NCBI RefSeq assembly: GCF_001427825.1
Contig: NZ_LMGT01000011.1
Coordinates: 1-64,000 of the forward strand
Reading direction: 5' to 3'
DNA length: 64,000 nucleotides
Source: Brevundimonas sp. Root608
GTDB taxonomy: Bacteria > Pseudomonadota > Alphaproteobacteria > Caulobacterales > Caulobacteraceae
Position 1 is the stretch's first letter; each line of letters opens with the position of its first letter. The translations under genes and the position numbers were made by a program. Under the pieces are notes generated by a model, which worked only from the letters and a program-made list of their open reading frames with translations, had not been told where the DNA came from and did not search any database. Positions 1 to 10,157 of the stretch are shown here, one piece after another.

Positions 1-204
1 CCCCGTCGGCTTGCGTGAACCGGTCGCGCGGAGCGAAGGCGGCGACGCCGAAAACACAGTCCGGTCCCCGTAACGCGAAAGCAGGGGGCCACATTCCGGT
101 TCCGGGCTAGCCGCCCGCGCTCCGCGACCTCCCCGCACTTTCCGGCCCCGCGGTCGGAGAGGGCTTCAGCCTGCGGCAAAACATAAAGCTGTGACTGGAC
201 GCGC

Positions 205-232
205 CTTCAATTCAGGCCATCATTCCCTATCT
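205..232 (+). promoter_or_regulatory. possible heat-shock (sigma-32) promoter of clpS-clpA
   Basis: CTTCAA at 205-210 and CCCTATCT at 225-232 are separated by 14 bases and lie about 30 bases before clpS. This is close to the sigma-32 pattern CTTGAA-N(11-16)-CCCCATNT, with one mismatch in the -35 and one in the -10. The rest of the leader, 1-204, shows no gene that I can support. The assignment is inference from motif and context only. Confidence 0.3.
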
Positions 233-263
233 GCTCCATCTACTTCCCCAAACTGGACCACGA

Positions 264-599
264 ATGCCGCCGTCACGCAGGCCAGGTGAACAGAACGATG
301 GAGGCCTCGGGGCCGCCACCGTCACCGAGACCAAGCCGAAACTTCAGAAGCCCTCGCTGTACCGGGTGCTGATCCTGAACGACGACTACACGCCGATGGA
401 ATTCGTCGTCTATGTGCTGGAGCGGTTCTTTCAAAAGGACCGCGAGGCCGCGACTCGCATCATGCTGCATGTGCATCAGCATGGAGTCGGGGTCTGCGGC
501 GTCTTCACCTACGAGGTGGCCGAAACCAAGGTCGCACAGGTGATCGAGACCGCCCGCCGCCACCAGCACCCCCTGCAATGCACGATGGAAAAAGACTGA
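264..599 (+). CDS. clpS: ATP-dependent Clp protease adaptor ClpS
   Basis: ClpS delivers N-degron (N-end rule) substrates to ClpAP in the cytoplasm. The product is 111 residues, normal for the family: a variable N-terminal tail of about 30 residues, then the folded core. N39-D40-D41 matches the residues that hold the substrate alpha-amino group, M45 lies where the specificity gate sits, and H71 in the HVHQHG stretch matches the third amino-group ligand. clpA starts 12 bases downstream, so the two form the usual clpS-clpA operon. The ATG at 264 gives a tail of ordinary length. Family assignment is secure; the exact start is less so because no strong ribosome-binding site is visible. Confidence 0.96.
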   Translation: MPPSRRPGEQNDGGLGAATVTETKPKLQKPSLYRVLILNDDYTPMEFVVYVLERFFQKDREAATRIMLHVHQHGVGVCGVFTYEVAETKVAQVIETARRHQHPLQCTMEKD

Positions 600-611
600 G
601 AGGATCTGTCC

Positions 612-2924
<2,313 letters not shown>

Positions 2925-2950
2925 CCGGCGTCGTCCGCCGCAACGATCGA

Positions 2951-2979
2951 GGCCCCGGCGGCGACGCCGGGGCCTTTTT
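2951..2979 (+). terminator. intrinsic terminator of clpS-clpA
   Basis: A perfect 10-bp GC stem (2951-2960 with 2965-2974) closed by a GCGA tetraloop is followed by TTTTT. It lies 26 bases after the clpA stop codon. Confidence 0.9.
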
Positions 2980-3027
2980 CTTTGTCGCGGGCGGGGGCAA
3001 GGTCCCGGCGGAGCGGAGGAGCGGACC

Positions 3028-3609
3028 ATGAAGAGCGGCGCGGGGCTGACCGAACGGCAGCGGAAATGGTTCGCCACGGTCGAGGCCAATTTCGAAACCG
3101 CCACCGGACGGCCGGTGGCGGTCTGGGTCGACATCCTCAAGGGCTGTCCGGAGACCCGGCCCAAGGCCCAGGCGGCTTGGCTGAAGGCGACGCACGGCCT
3201 CGGCGCCAACCACGCGGCCCATATCCTCAGCGCCGCGCGGCCGGCGGACGCCATGGGCTGGGACGACGCCGAGGGCCTGCGCGCCGCCCTGTGGGCGGAG
3301 CCGCGCTCGCTGGCCATCCTGGAAGCGCTGGAGCGCGCGGCGGCGGGGGTCGAGGGCGTCATCTCCGGCCAGCGGAAGGGCTACACCTCATTCTCGCGGG
3401 CGGTGCAGTTTGCGGCGATCCGGCCGCTGAAGGGCGGACGGGCCCTGCTCGGGCTGAAGCTGGATCCCGCCCTGTCGCCGCGGCTGGCTGAGGCTGTCCG
3501 CAGGGAGAGCTGGTCGGAGCGCCTGTCGGCCGTCGTCGAGCTGGATGGGCCGGGCGCGGTCGATGCCGAGATCGGCCGCCTGTTCGCACAGGCGGCCGAC
3601 AACGGTTAG
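3028..3609 (+). CDS. DUF4287 and DUF5655 domain-containing protein
   Basis: A 193-residue cytoplasmic protein of unknown function. The first 70 residues, with the LTERQRKWFATVEANFETATG opening and a WLK..HGLG.NHA block, look like DUF4287. The C-terminal half, with YTSFSRAVQFAAIRPLKGG and a series of beta-like strands, looks like the DUF5655 domain often paired with it. No catalytic motif is evident. The ATG at 3028 is preceded by GGAGGAG, a good ribosome-binding site. It stands alone between the clpA terminator and the convergent CsbD-like gene. Family recognition is from memory of the domain pattern; no role can be given. Confidence 0.75.
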   Translation: MKSGAGLTERQRKWFATVEANFETATGRPVAVWVDILKGCPETRPKAQAAWLKATHGLGANHAAHILSAARPADAMGWDDAEGLRAALWAEPRSLAILEALERAAAGVEGVISGQRKGYTSFSRAVQFAAIRPLKGGRALLGLKLDPALSPRLAEAVRRESWSERLSAVVELDGPGAVDAEIGRLFAQAADNG

Positions 3610-3617
3610 TCGGCGGT

Positions 3618-3923
3618 CTAGCGGCGGCGGCCGATGCCGCCCAGCAGGATGGCCAGACCGGCGACGATGCCGGTGGTCAGCAGCGGCTTGCGGCGGGCGA
3701 AGTCGAGGCCCTGGCGGGCCTTGTCCTGGTACTGGACCGGGGCCTTGGCGACGAGGCCGTCGAGGCCGTCGATGACGCGGCCATAGGCGTCGCGGGCCTG
3801 GCCCTTGACCTCGTTGAACTTGCCCTCGAGCTGCAGCTTGCTGTCGCCGGTCATGCGGCCGAGCCCGGACTGGGCCTTGCCTTCGAGTTCGGTGGCGGCT
3901 CCGTCGATGCGTTGGTCGGTCAT
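3618..3923 (-). CDS. CsbD family stress-response protein
   Basis: A 101-residue protein. The first 65 residues form the CsbD signature: a hydrophilic helical repeat with GAATELEGKAQSGLGRMTGD, then LEGKFNEVKGQARDAYG. A basic, hydrophobic C-terminus (KPLLTTGIVAGLAILLGG then RRR) could anchor it in the inner membrane. CsbD proteins are abundant in general stress responses, but their molecular job is unknown. I start at the ATG at 3923 because residues encoded further upstream do not fit the family. An EcfG-like promoter may lie at 3969-3993. It converges with the DUF4287 gene, 8 bases away. Confidence 0.88.
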   Translation of the reverse strand: MTDQRIDGAATELEGKAQSGLGRMTGDSKLQLEGKFNEVKGQARDAYGRVIDGLDGLVAKAPVQYQDKARQGLDFARRKPLLTTGIVAGLAILLGGIGRRR

Positions 3924-3968
3924 GCGAGAATTCCTTGCTGTGAACAGGGCGGGGAGGCCTGCAACCGA

Positions 3969-3993
3969 AGCGTACGTCGGGGCCCGCGGTTCC
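3969..3993 (-). promoter_or_regulatory. weak EcfG-type promoter candidate for the CsbD gene
   Basis: Read on the minus strand: GGAAC (3993-3989), 16 bases, CGCT (3972-3969). The -35 is exact for the alphaproteobacterial EcfG consensus GGAAC-N16/17-CGTT; the -10 matches at three of four positions. The gene starts about 45 bases downstream, a plausible leader. Confidence 0.35.
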
Positions 3994-4075
3994 TGCGGCA
4001 AGAGGTCCGGCGCGGATGTTTTCTGCGGCGGTCCAGGTCTGGCGTTCCTTCGCCGGCGGGGAGAGGAGGAATGGG

Positions 4076-5080
4076 TTACCCCACCTTCACCCGCGTCGCC
4101 GCCTCGGGCAGGTCCTCTCCGAACGCCCGCTGGTAGAACTCTGCGATCGTCGGCCGTTCCAGCTCGTCGCATTTGTTCAGGAACGTCAGCCGGAAGGCCA
4201 GGCCCACGTCGCCGGCGAAGATGATGGCGTTCTGGGCCCAGGTGATCACGGTGCGCGGGCTCATCACCGTGGAGATGTCGCCGTTCATGAAGGCGTTGCG
4301 GGTCATGTCGGCGACGCGGACCATGGCGGCGATGCGGCGGCGGCCCTCGGCGTCCTGCCATTCGGGGACCTTGGCGGCGACGATCTCGGCCTCGACGTCA
4401 TGGTCGAGGTAGTTGAGCGTGGTGACGATGTTCCAGCGGTCCATCTGGCCCTGATTGATCTGCTGGGTGCCGTGGTACAGGCCCGAGGTGTCGCCGAGAC
4501 CGATGGTGTTGGTGGTCGAGAACAGGCGGAACCACTTGTTCGGGCGGATGACGCGGTTCTGGTCCAGCAGGGTCAGGCGGCCCTGGGCCTCGAGCACGCG
4601 CTGGATGACGAACATCACGTCGGGACGGCCGGCGTCGTATTCGTCGAAGCACAGGGCGATCGGGCGCTGGATGGCCCAGGGCAGCATGCCCTCGCGGAAT
4701 TCCGTGATCTGTTTCCCGTCCTTGAGGACGATGGCGTCCTTGCCGACCAGGTCGATGCGGCTGACGTGGCTGTCGAGGTTCACCCGCACCATCGGCCAGT
4801 TCAGGCGCGCGGCGACCTGTTCGATATGGGTCGACTTTCCGGTGCCGTGATAGCCCTGGACCATGACGCGGCGGTCGAAGGCGAAGCCGGCGCAGATGGC
4901 CGTCGTCGTCTGCGGGTCGAAGCGATAGGCCGGGTCGATCTCGGGCACATGGCTGTCGCGCTCGGTGAAGACCGGCACGACCATGTCGGAGTCGACGCCG
5001 AAGATCTCGCGCACCGTGGCGCGGCGATGCGGTTCAAGCGTCAGCAGGGGATCGGGGGTGGCGTCGAGCGGGGAGGTCAT
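4076..5080 (-). CDS. cobS: CobS-type cobaltochelatase AAA+ subunit
   Basis: CobS is the AAA+ ATPase that, with CobT, drives cobalt insertion by CobN in aerobic cobalamin synthesis. The 334 residues have the family length. The Walker A is GYHGTGKS at 76-83, followed by strands matching CobS ([56 protein letters not shown]). Its usual partner cobT is not next to it: downstream on the same strand is the CsbD gene. It starts 10 bases after the FAD monooxygenase gene and is probably co-transcribed with it. Cobalamin is needed by the MetH encoded later in this window. Confidence 0.93.
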   Translation of the reverse strand: MTSPLDATPDPLLTLEPHRRATVREIFGVDSDMVVPVFTERDSHVPEIDPAYRFDPQTTTAICAGFAFDRRVMVQGYHGTGKSTHIEQVAARLNWPMVRVNLDSHVSRIDLVGKDAIVLKDGKQITEFREGMLPWAIQRPIALCFDEYDAGRPDVMFVIQRVLEAQGRLTLLDQNRVIRPNKWFRLFSTTNTIGLGDTSGLYHGTQQINQGQMDRWNIVTTLNYLDHDVEAEIVAAKVPEWQDAEGRRRIAAMVRVADMTRNAFMNGDISTVMSPRTVITWAQNAIIFAGDVGLAFRLTFLNKCDELERPTIAEFYQRAFGEDLPEAATRVKVG

Positions 5081-5090
5081 GAGGGTGCGA

Positions 5091-6200
5091 TTACCGCACC
5101 GTCACCGGGTGGTCGAGGCCCATGCCGACACGAAGGCCCGCATTGAGCGCGAACGGCAGGTGCGAGAGCAGGGGCGGGACCACGCCCTTGAGCCAGTCGG
5201 CCAGCGGCGAGGTGTTGCGGATCAGGTTGGTCAGGCCGCGCACGCGCTCGACGACGGCGGCGTCGACGGGGTGGCGGATGCGGTTGTAGTCCTCGAGCCG
5301 GCCGGCCTCTCCGTTCAGGAAGTCGGCGGCGCAGGCGGCGTAGACGAAGGCGTCCTCGATGCCCAGGTTCATGCCCCGCGCGCCCATCGGCGAATGGATG
5401 TGGGCGGCGTCGCCGGCCAGGCAGATGCGGCCGACGGTCATGCGCTCGACCATGCGGTGCGAGATGCGGAAATCGCTTTCCCAGTGGATGGTCCCGACGG
5501 TCCATTCGGACGGCAGGTTCTCCAGCAGCGGGCGGCCGAAGCCGATCAGGCGGAAGGTCTTGCCCGAAAAGGGCAGGGCCAGCAGGACGCCCTCGTCGTG
5601 CAGGTCGACCCAGCCCTGGTCGGGCTGCAGCCCGTCGATGTCGACGTCCATCAGCTGCCATGGCTCGTCCCAGCCGTCGCCGGGGAAGTCGAGGTCCAGC
5701 GCCTTGCGGACGGTGGAATGCGCGCCGTCTGCGGCGAGAAGCAGGGGCGCGGTGATGGTCTCGCCGTGGGCGAGAGTCGCGGTGACGACGTCACCGGTCT
5801 GCGACACGGCGGTCAACGCACTGCCGCGCTCCGGGGCGACGCCGAACGGGGCGAGGGCTTCCGTCAGCAGGGCCTCGGTGCGGGCCTGGGGCAGGATGAC
5901 CATCGGATGGGTCGCGCCCAGCGCCTTCCAGTCCGGCCTGACGGTCGTCAGCGGCTTGCCGTTGTGATGCACGAACAGGGTCCGCAATTCCTGCGCCTCG
6001 GCGAGGATGCGGGCGGTCACGCCCGTTTCCTCCAGCAGGACGTGGGTGCGCGGATTGACGCCCAGCGCCTTGGAGGTCCGGATCGGCTCAAGGGCCGCCT
6101 CGATGATGCGGACGGGCACGTCGCGCCGGCTGAGGAACAGCGCCGCGGCCAGTCCCGCGGGACCGGCGCCGACGATCAGGACCTGGGGCTGGGCCGCCAT
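5091..6200 (-). CDS. FAD-dependent monooxygenase (aromatic hydroxylase type)
   Basis: A 369-residue flavoprotein of the class A monooxygenase group (UbiH / PHBH / phenol hydroxylase-like). The dinucleotide-binding fold opens at once with GAGPAG at 11-16 and an acidic strand end (VRIIE). The second FAD motif, [16 protein letters not shown], begins at residue 263 and is followed by the usual NLGIEDA helix. Such enzymes use NAD(P)H and O2 to hydroxylate a ring or similar substrate. The substrate cannot be told from sequence, and no degradation genes surround it. It lies 10 bases upstream of cobS on the same strand, between genes (J-protein, cobS) that are often neighbours in related genomes. Confidence 0.87.
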   Translation of the reverse strand: MAAQPQVLIVGAGPAGLAAALFLSRRDVPVRIIEAALEPIRTSKALGVNPRTHVLLEETGVTARILAEAQELRTLFVHHNGKPLTTVRPDWKALGATHPMVILPQARTEALLTEALAPFGVAPERGSALTAVSQTGDVVTATLAHGETITAPLLLAADGAHSTVRKALDLDFPGDGWDEPWQLMDVDIDGLQPDQGWVDLHDEGVLLALPFSGKTFRLIGFGRPLLENLPSEWTVGTIHWESDFRISHRMVERMTVGRICLAGDAAHIHSPMGARGMNLGIEDAFVYAACAADFLNGEAGRLEDYNRIRHPVDAAVVERVRGLTNLIRNTSPLADWLKGVVPPLLSHLPFALNAGLRVGMGLDHPVTVR

Positions 6201-6249
6201 GACACGAGCCTAGATCGGAGCCGCGGACGGCTCAATCGGGAACGGCGCG

Positions 6250-6429
6250 TCAGGCCTTGTCGGCGGCGCGGCGAACGGTGCGGGCCCGCAGGAGCGCCGA
6301 AACCAGGGCGCCGAGCCTTGAGCCGAGGTCGTGGAGGTCGAAGGTGTGCAGGTCGCTGCCCCGTTCGCTGGCGAACCAGCGGGAAATCCGGGCCTTGCGG
6401 TTATTGCGGCGCGGGAATTTGCCGAACAT
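6250..6429 (-). CDS. small basic protein of unknown function
   Basis: A 59-residue frame on the minus strand starting MFGKFPRRNNRKARISRWF. It is rich in Arg, has no membrane segment and ends RRAADKA. It fills the otherwise empty 300-base gap between the J-domain gene and the monooxygenase gene, both on the same strand. A GGAGG lies 12 bases before the ATG, slightly far. I recognise no family. It could be spurious in such GC-rich DNA. Confidence 0.4.
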   Translation of the reverse strand: MFGKFPRRNNRKARISRWFASERGSDLHTFDLHDLGSRLGALVSALLRARTVRRAADKA

Positions 6430-6500
6430 GCGGGGGTAGCGCCTCCAAGCGCCGCGGATACCTCAAACCGTTCCGAAGAACGTTGGTTGCATCCGGGGCG

Positions 6501-7175
6501 TCAGCTCGCCAGCCCCGCCTTTTTCAGCGTCTTGTAGGCCTTGATGACGCTCTGCAGCTTGGCCTCGGCGCCGCGATCGCCCTGGTTCAGGTCGGGATGG
6601 AAGCGTTTCAGCATCTCGTGATAGCGCGCCTTGACCCCGGCCTTGTCCGTGCGGGCGTCGAGGTCGAGCACCGTCAGGGCCGCGCGCTCCAGCTTGCCGA
6701 GGCGAAGCGTGTCCTCGCCCGCGGGCCCGGCCTGCTCCTTCATGCGGCGGCCGAACAGCCCGAAGCTGTCCTGCCAGCTGCCGGTCCCCTTGTTATTGGC
6801 CGTGCCCATCTTCGAGGCGAAGGCGGCGGCCTCGCGGCTGAACTTTCCAGCTTTCATTTCCCAGGTCGGGCGACCGCCGGTCATGGCCTCGTTTTCCTTG
6901 GCCGCGCGGACCTCGCCGTCGCTCATGCCGGCGTAGAAATTCCAGCCCTTGTTGTACTCGCCCGCGTGGCGCTGGCAGAAATCATAGAAGTCGTTGAGCC
7001 GTTCGCGCGACTTGGGCGCCCGGGCCGTGGCGGGGGCGCGGCAATCGGGCCAGTTGCAGGCCTTCTCGCCGGGCTTCAGATGCAGGACGTCGGCCTCCGC
7101 CGCCTCCTCCTCGGGGCGCGGCGGCTTGATTCGCATGTCCTTGAAGCGGGGCTTGTATTCAAACTCGGATGACAT
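6501..7175 (-). CDS. J-domain protein with N-terminal Cys/His cluster (DnaJ family)
   Basis: A 224-residue J-domain co-chaperone. The J domain is at the C-terminal end (about 164-224), with the essential H193-P194-D195, so it should stimulate an Hsp70 such as DnaK. The middle contains CNWPDC and later DFCQRH, a possible zinc site. I place the start at 7175 (MSSEFEYKPRFKD) because the frame further upstream runs through the divergent bolA gene. J-proteins of this architecture sit next to bolA and cobS in many alphaproteobacteria. The specific client is unknown. Confidence 0.88.
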   Translation of the reverse strand: MSSEFEYKPRFKDMRIKPPRPEEEAAEADVLHLKPGEKACNWPDCRAPATARAPKSRERLNDFYDFCQRHAGEYNKGWNFYAGMSDGEVRAAKENEAMTGGRPTWEMKAGKFSREAAAFASKMGTANNKGTGSWQDSFGLFGRRMKEQAGPAGEDTLRLGKLERAALTVLDLDARTDKAGVKARYHEMLKRFHPDLNQGDRGAEAKLQSVIKAYKTLKKAGLAS

Positions 7176-7220
7176 CGGCGCCAGTGTAAGGTCGAATTGG
7201 TCACCAACAAGGACACAGCC

Positions 7221-7520
7221 ATGCCGGAAGGCCCGATTGCGACGATTATCCGGGAAAAACTGACGGCGGGCCTGTCTCCCGCGCGTCTGGTGATCGAGGA
7301 CGACAGCGGTCGGCACGCCGGACACCACCACGAGGGCGGACTGGATGGCCGGCCCGGGGGCGAAAGTCACTTCAACCTGACCGTGGTGTCGGCGGTGTTC
7401 GAGGGGCTGGGACGGGTGCAGCGTCAGCGGGCGGTCAACGACCTGTTGCGGGCCGAACTGGCGGGGCCGGTGCACGCCCTGTCGATCCGGGCGCTGACGC
7501 CGGCGGAAGCGGACGCGTGA
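7221..7520 (+). CDS. bolA: BolA family protein
   Basis: BolA-type proteins bind monothiol glutaredoxins through a shared iron-sulfur cluster and act in iron metabolism or stress regulation. The 99 residues carry the class-II KH-like fold signature: SHF at 49-51, VSAVFEGLGRVQRQRAVNDLL, then a hydrophobic C-terminal strand. His residues around 33-37 are candidate cluster ligands. I start at the ATG at 7221 (MPEGP), which has AAGGA upstream, rather than the in-frame ATG at 7197, because the family begins close to this point. It is transcribed divergently from the J-domain gene. Confidence 0.92.
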   Translation: MPEGPIATIIREKLTAGLSPARLVIEDDSGRHAGHHHEGGLDGRPGGESHFNLTVVSAVFEGLGRVQRQRAVNDLLRAELAGPVHALSIRALTPAEADA

Positions 7521-7623
7521 CGTTCGTCGAACCTCGACCTTGCAGAAATGTAATCGTTCATCTCGTCTTAGAGACTTCCCCATAGCGTTCGGCCCCGGGA
7601 CCTAAAGGGGGCTGGGCGCGCGC

Positions 7624-9438
7624 ATGGTGGAATCCGACGGCATCGGCAAGTCCATGAACGGCGAGCCGGGCGCTGGCGAAGCCGCGCAGGCGCTCCGTGC
7701 GATCCTGCAGACCCAATACCTGCGCTATATGATCATCGGCACATGGGCGCTCGGCCTGCTTGCCACGGTCGGCCTGGGCACCGCCGCACTCTGGTTCCTG
7801 GGGACAGTCGCCGCCGGCGCCGTCCGGGGCGCGGTCGAGAAACGCATCAGCGACCGGGTGGGCGCGGGCTGGGGCCTGGTGTTCCCCGCCGTGGCGACGG
7901 CGACCACCGCCGCATGGGCCACGGCGCCCTTGCTGGCCTGGTTCTCGGGCGCAGAGTTCGGCCACTCGCTGGCGATGGCCCTGCTGGTCTCGGGCTATGT
8001 GCTGGTGTTCGCCCAGCTGCGCAGTTCGCCGCGCCAGGCCATCGTGATTTCCTCGCCTTACGGCGTCGCCGCCCTCGTCATCGCCGCCAGCCTGTGGGGC
8101 ACGCCGATCTTCTGGCAGTTCCTGGCCGTGGTGCCGTTCACCGGCGCGGGTCTGGTCGTCCTGGTCATGATGACCATGCTGCGGGAAGAACGCATCCGCG
8201 CCTTCCAGGAGCATCAGGCGCATCTGATCGAGGAGCTTGAAACGGCCCGCGACCGGGCGAACGCCGCCAACGAAGCCAAGTCCAGCTTCCTGGGCGTCAT
8301 CTCCCACGAGTTGCGCACGCCCATGAACGGCGTCCTCGGCGCCGCCCAGCTGCTGGGCGCCACGCGTCTGGAGCAGACGCAGCGGGAGTATCTGTCGATC
8401 ATCCGCAACTCCGGCGACAATCTGCTGAGCCTGCTGAACGACATCCTGGACATGACCAAGATCGAAGCGGGCAAGATGACCTTCGAGATCATCGACGTGT
8501 CCATCGACGACCTGCACAAGCGCGTCACGGGACCGTTCCAGGCCCAGGCCGAGGCCAAGGGCCTGACCTTCGCGACCCGTTTCGAGGGCGATATTCCCTC
8601 CGTGGTTCGCGGCGACCCGCTGCGGGTCTGTCAGGTCATCCACAATCTGCTGTCAAACGCCGTGAAATTTACCGACCGCGGCGACGTCACCTATGTCGTC
8701 CGCGGCGAACGTCTGGCCGAGGACCGGATCCGGTTCGACTTCGCCGTGACCGATTCCGGCGCCGGCATTTCACCGGAAGACCTGGCGCGGCTGTTCCAGC
8801 CGTTCACCCAGGTCGACGGCTCCTCGACGCGGCGTTTCGGCGGCACGGGCCTGGGCCTGACGATCGCCCGCCGCATGGCCAACATCATGGGCGGCGACAT
8901 CACCGTGACGTCTGCGGTGGGCGCCGGCTCCACCTTCACCTTCTCGGTCGAGTCCGAGGTCGTCGAATGGGCGCGTCAGGAGGCGGCGGAACCGATCCAC
9001 GCCGAGGTGGCCGACGGCCAGGCGCTGAACGTCCTGGTGGTCGAGGACCACCCCGTCAACCGAATGATCTTGGAGGCCTGGCTGGGCTCGGCCGGACACG
9101 CCTCGACCAGCGCCGAGAACGGCCAGGTCGCCGTCGCCATCGCGGCGGATCAGACCTTCGACCTGATCATCATGGATGTGAACATGCCGGTGATGGACGG
9201 CCTGACCGCCACCCGGGCCATTCGCGCGGGGGACGGAGCCAACCGCGAGACGCCGATCGTCGTTCTGTCCGCCTCGGCGCGGAGCGAGGACCACGCCGCC
9301 GGCCTGGACGCGGGGGCCGACGCCTATCTGAACAAGCCGATCGACTTCTCGGCCCTCGCCCATCTGATGAACCGCGTCGGCGCGGGCCGGGCCGGCCTCC
9401 GCAGCTGCGTCGAGAACCCCCAGGCCGCCGCGGCCTGA
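7624..9438 (+). CDS. hybrid sensor histidine kinase with receiver domain
   Basis: A 604-residue membrane-bound hybrid kinase. The N-terminal 190 residues contain several hydrophobic segments (five or six predicted membrane helices) and no obvious periplasmic sensor domain. A short coiled linker leads to the HisKA domain with H228 in SHELRTPMNG. The ATPase domain shows NLLSNAVKFT (N box), DSGAGI (G1) and GTGLGLTIAR (G2). The C-terminal receiver domain starts at VLVVEDHPVN and has the phospho-acceptor D518 in IIMDVNMPVMDG and the KPID lysine. No response regulator or phosphotransferase gene is adjacent, so the partner and signal are unknown. Confidence 0.93.
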   Translation: MVESDGIGKSMNGEPGAGEAAQALRAILQTQYLRYMIIGTWALGLLATVGLGTAALWFLGTVAAGAVRGAVEKRISDRVGAGWGLVFPAVATATTAAWATAPLLAWFSGAEFGHSLAMALLVSGYVLVFAQLRSSPRQAIVISSPYGVAALVIAASLWGTPIFWQFLAVVPFTGAGLVVLVMMTMLREERIRAFQEHQAHLIEELETARDRANAANEAKSSFLGVISHELRTPMNGVLGAAQLLGATRLEQTQREYLSIIRNSGDNLLSLLNDILDMTKIEAGKMTFEIIDVSIDDLHKRVTGPFQAQAEAKGLTFATRFEGDIPSVVRGDPLRVCQVIHNLLSNAVKFTDRGDVTYVVRGERLAEDRIRFDFAVTDSGAGISPEDLARLFQPFTQVDGSSTRRFGGTGLGLTIARRMANIMGGDITVTSAVGAGSTFTFSVESEVVEWARQEAAEPIHAEVADGQALNVLVVEDHPVNRMILEAWLGSAGHASTSAENGQVAVAIAADQTFDLIIMDVNMPVMDGLTATRAIRAGDGANRETPIVVLSASARSEDHAAGLDAGADAYLNKPIDFSALAHLMNRVGAGRAGLRSCVENPQAAAA

Positions 9439-9578
9439 GCGCCAGTCGCTCCCGATAGCGTTCCAAAGGCGACCGCCGTCTGAACGACGGATGACCACGG
9501 GCGTTCACATCCGGCTCAAGGGCGGGGGACCAGAGTGCGGCCAAGTCGAAATCCTTCGGCCGCATCTGGAGACATCGG

Positions 9579-10070
9579 ATGAAGAAGATTCTCACCGCCG
9601 CCATCGCCGCCACGCTCGCCCTGAGCTCGCTCGGCGTGGCCTCCGCGGCCGAAGCCCAATCGCGCGGCCATCACGAACACCGCCAGAACGGTCACGATGA
9701 TCGCCGTGATGACCGCGGCGACCGCCGGGATGACCGCAGCGACCGCCGCGAATGGCGTCAGGACGCCCGCGAGGACCGTCGTGAGGCCCGTCAACAACAG
9801 CGCGCCTACGCTCGCTGGCAGCGGGCCGAGCGCCGCTACAACGCCGGCCGCTACCAGGCGCCGCGCGGATACCAGACCCGTCAGTGGGCCTATGGCCAGA
9901 GCATGCCGTCCTCCTACCGCTCGGACCAGTATGTCGTGGACGACTACGCCCGCTACGGCTTGCAAGCCCCGCCCCGCGGTTATCAGTACGTCCGCAGCGG
10001 CAATGACGCGGTCCTGTCCAACACGAACAGCGGCCTGATCGCCGCGGTGATCGCGAGCCTGTTCAACTAG
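9579..10070 (+). CDS. RcnB family periplasmic protein
   Basis: A 163-residue exported protein. A clear signal peptide (MKKILTAAIAATLALSSLGVASA, likely cut near residue 24) leads to a low-complexity stretch rich in His, Asp and Arg (about 27-75). The C-terminal YQYVRSGNDAVL... segment ends in a hydrophobic helix (GLIAAVIASLFN). This layout fits the RcnB group, whose E. coli member affects nickel/cobalt homeostasis. The His/Asp/Arg tract could bind metal or acidic surfaces. The gene stands alone and is closed by a strong terminator. Confidence 0.82.
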   Translation: MKKILTAAIAATLALSSLGVASAAEAQSRGHHEHRQNGHDDRRDDRGDRRDDRSDRREWRQDAREDRREARQQQRAYARWQRAERRYNAGRYQAPRGYQTRQWAYGQSMPSSYRSDQYVVDDYARYGLQAPPRGYQYVRSGNDAVLSNTNSGLIAAVIASLFN

Positions 10071-10094
10071 ACGGCTCCACGCCGGTGGACATGA

Positions 10095-10124
10095 CGCCCC
10101 GGAGGGAAACCTCCGGGGCGTTTT
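10095..10124 (+). terminator. intrinsic terminator after the RcnB gene
   Basis: An 11-bp perfect stem (CGCCCCGGAGG with its complement) closed by GAAA is followed by TTTT, 24 bases after the stop codon. Confidence 0.88.
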
Positions 10125-10157
10125 CCGTTTGGGTCGGAGACACTTACATGAGGTCCG

